From Whitmania pigra (taxonomy: Eukaryota; Annelida; Clitellata; Hirudinida; Haemopidae), in the NCBI GenBank assembly GCA_021613335.1, contig JAJTWR010000386.1:792501-856500 (forward strand): a stretch of 64,000 nucleotides of DNA, written 5' to 3'. Position 1 is the first letter of the stretch. Each line of letters starts with the position of its first letter. The position numbers and the translations under genes were made by a program. Below are positions 62,643-64,000 of this stretch, piece after piece. Under the pieces are notes generated by a model. That model saw only the letters and a list, made by a program, of their open reading frames with translations, was not told the origin of the DNA and made no database searches.

Positions 62643-64000
62643 CATCATCATCATCATCATCATAGACAATTAATGTCACAATCATAATCACCACGTTCCC
62701 CTCTGAATGTCATAAATCCACAGCGTGTTCTGCTTGACATCACGATGCTTGTCGGAGGAGGCCTCCTTGCTGATGCCCTGTTGTCGTTATAATTATAATT
62801 ATAACAATAAAAACAATAATAATAATAATACATTAATTATAGTGAATGTTAGTTTTAAAAATCTCCACATGGCTGGTTTGTCATTATTATCACGTTGGAA
62901 ATGATGTAAATAGTAATAATAATAATAATAATAATTATAAATCGAAGTCACCAAAAACATCAATAGACCAACAAAAGTCAATCGTTCAATCGAGTTCAAT
63001 GGAATCATTCACAGTCGGAAACACTCACAGTCAGGACGTGAATCTCATTCAAATCAGTCTCCAGTATCGACCTGTGCGTGTAGCCCACCAAAGAAGCTGT
63101 CGTGAACGTTACATTGTCGTTAATGTCAGTTAGTAACGAAAATAATTTGACTAGAGGTGTGATAACTTTATAAACTTTATGTTTTAACCTAATTTAATTG
63201 CATAACATCACGAGCATTGATGACATTGACAAAGCTAGTTAGCTTAGTTAAATCCATTATTTTATTATTATTAACTTCATTTAACTGTATAGTGTCAGAA
63301 AAGGTTGCTGGCATTAGCAAAACCAATTTGTGTAATAAATTCTGTAATAATACATTCAAATCTATTATAGTTAGATTTATTTCTGTAATTGTATTTATTT
63401 ATTTGATTAAAGTCCTTTGCATAAATAAGATGATTTGGATTCATGCTATTGTAGTTAGATAAATCCAACCAGGTAGGAAGTCCCTGATACTCAGATGATC
63501 CAGGTGAGTGACGTCGTCAAGGTCGGTCGTGTCGTACACCTGAAGGTCATTGAAATTCTGCTTGTTCCACTGGCCAGCAAATATCAGGAGGTATTTCAGG
63601 TGCTGTGGATTTTAACGTAAGATTTAAATTTGTAATTTAAAATGAATTAAAAGCAAAGGACAGTAAACCAGCTGTGAAAATAAATACTAGTTGACCCGAG
63701 AATTAAATTTGTTCAAGTGCTTGTTTTGTCGTAATCATTTTTACAGGTAAATCATTAAAATTAATTGATCTATCAACTTAAATCATTTCAATCACTGGTG
63801 AAGTGTCATCATAAAACAACCTCAATAGCCAGACATTTGAAGACATGCTTATCACTTCTATAGGTTACAGGTTATCATCATCACCACAACCTACCTGGTT
63901 GTAAAGAAGCGAATGCCCGATCCTGGTAGAGAGACAGTGGTCTTTCCTTCTGATGTGAGTCCAGGTGTTCGATGTTATGTTGTACGCGTAAAGGGTACTC
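60738..64000 (-). CDS. MKLN1: Muskelin, kelch-repeat subunit of the GID/CTLH E3 ligase (C-terminal half; 5' partial)
   Basis: Exons, transcript order: 63895 to beyond 64000, 63470-63602, 63029-63096, 62695-62777, 62307-62412, 61913-61990, 61490-61655, 61171-61228, 60738-60928. All internal phases agree. Kelch-type segments match vertebrate muskelin in order: TLYAYNITSNTWTHIRR, STRIGHSLLYNQ, LIFAGQWNKQNFNDLQVYDT, DLNEIHVLTGISKE, SPRFAHQFVYDHVRK, IHYLFGGNPNQD. The C-terminal helical region (ALKYLQNDLYSSIDLSDLE; IRTELFEILLKYFPDD) also matches. In mammals muskelin is a substrate-linking and oligomerising subunit of the CTLH ubiquitin ligase. After NLVDL, near the human C-terminus, the frame continues 16 more residues (PRKPWDPLCVLGLLAR, then EKK). 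The discoidin and LisH/CTLH N-terminus lies beyond the right edge. Confidence 0.93.
62028..62098. repeat. (AAT)n microsatellite in a muskelin intron
   Basis: ATTATAATT units followed by nearly pure AAT, between the exons at 61913 and 62307. Confidence 0.9.
62564..62665. repeat. (ATC)n microsatellite in a muskelin intron
   Basis: ATC triplets (GAT on the transcript strand), about 30 bases from the donor of exon 62695-62777. Confidence 0.9.

Overview
The window is nuclear DNA of an animal. Genes are split by GT-AG introns, noncoding DNA is AT-rich, and introns are crowded with (GAT/ATC)n, (AAT/TTA)n and (GTT/AAC)n microsatellites. The gene content (a WNK kinase, YY1, a TRERF1/ZNF541-type zinc-finger protein, WDR43, muskelin) is metazoan. 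Compact genes with single-copy versions of vertebrate paralogue families suggest an invertebrate, probably bilaterian. The species cannot be named from the sequence.

Layout. (1) 1-6773, plus: 3' part of a TRERF1/ZNF541-like zinc-finger gene that enters from the left, with a long 3' flank to about 9.9 kb. (2) 10233-15361, minus: complete WDR43 (UTP5) homologue, 17 coding exons, 591 aa. (3) 16773-18346, plus: complete YY1 homologue, 5 coding exons, 392 aa, head to head with WDR43; the shared upstream region carries paired YY1-type motifs. (4) 19923-51414, minus: complete WNK kinase, 12 coding exons, 2960 aa, spread over 31 kb by introns full of simple repeats, a 30-bp minisatellite and a 201-bp inverted-repeat element. 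(5) 52660-57555, minus: a many-exon, mainly helical protein I do not recognise. (6) 58319-59522, plus: two-exon RING-finger protein with an unrecognised C-terminal region, head to head with gene 5. (7) 60738-64000, minus: the C-terminal half of muskelin, running off the right edge.

Exon joins were made by hand from splice sites and reading-frame phase. For WDR43, YY1, WNK, the RING gene and the last ten muskelin exons every phase closes, which supports the models. Three junctions in gene 5 remain unresolved. The genes look like unrelated housekeeping and regulatory loci rather than one pathway. The links visible in the sequence are the two head-to-head promoters and possible YY1 autoregulation. 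I saw no tRNA, rRNA, CRISPR array or complete transposase gene. The most unusual features are a minisatellite that starts inside a WNK splice donor and stays in frame with the exon, the inverted-repeat element in WNK intron 1, a TRERF1-like gene lacking its ELM2-SANT module, and the two unrecognised protein genes.
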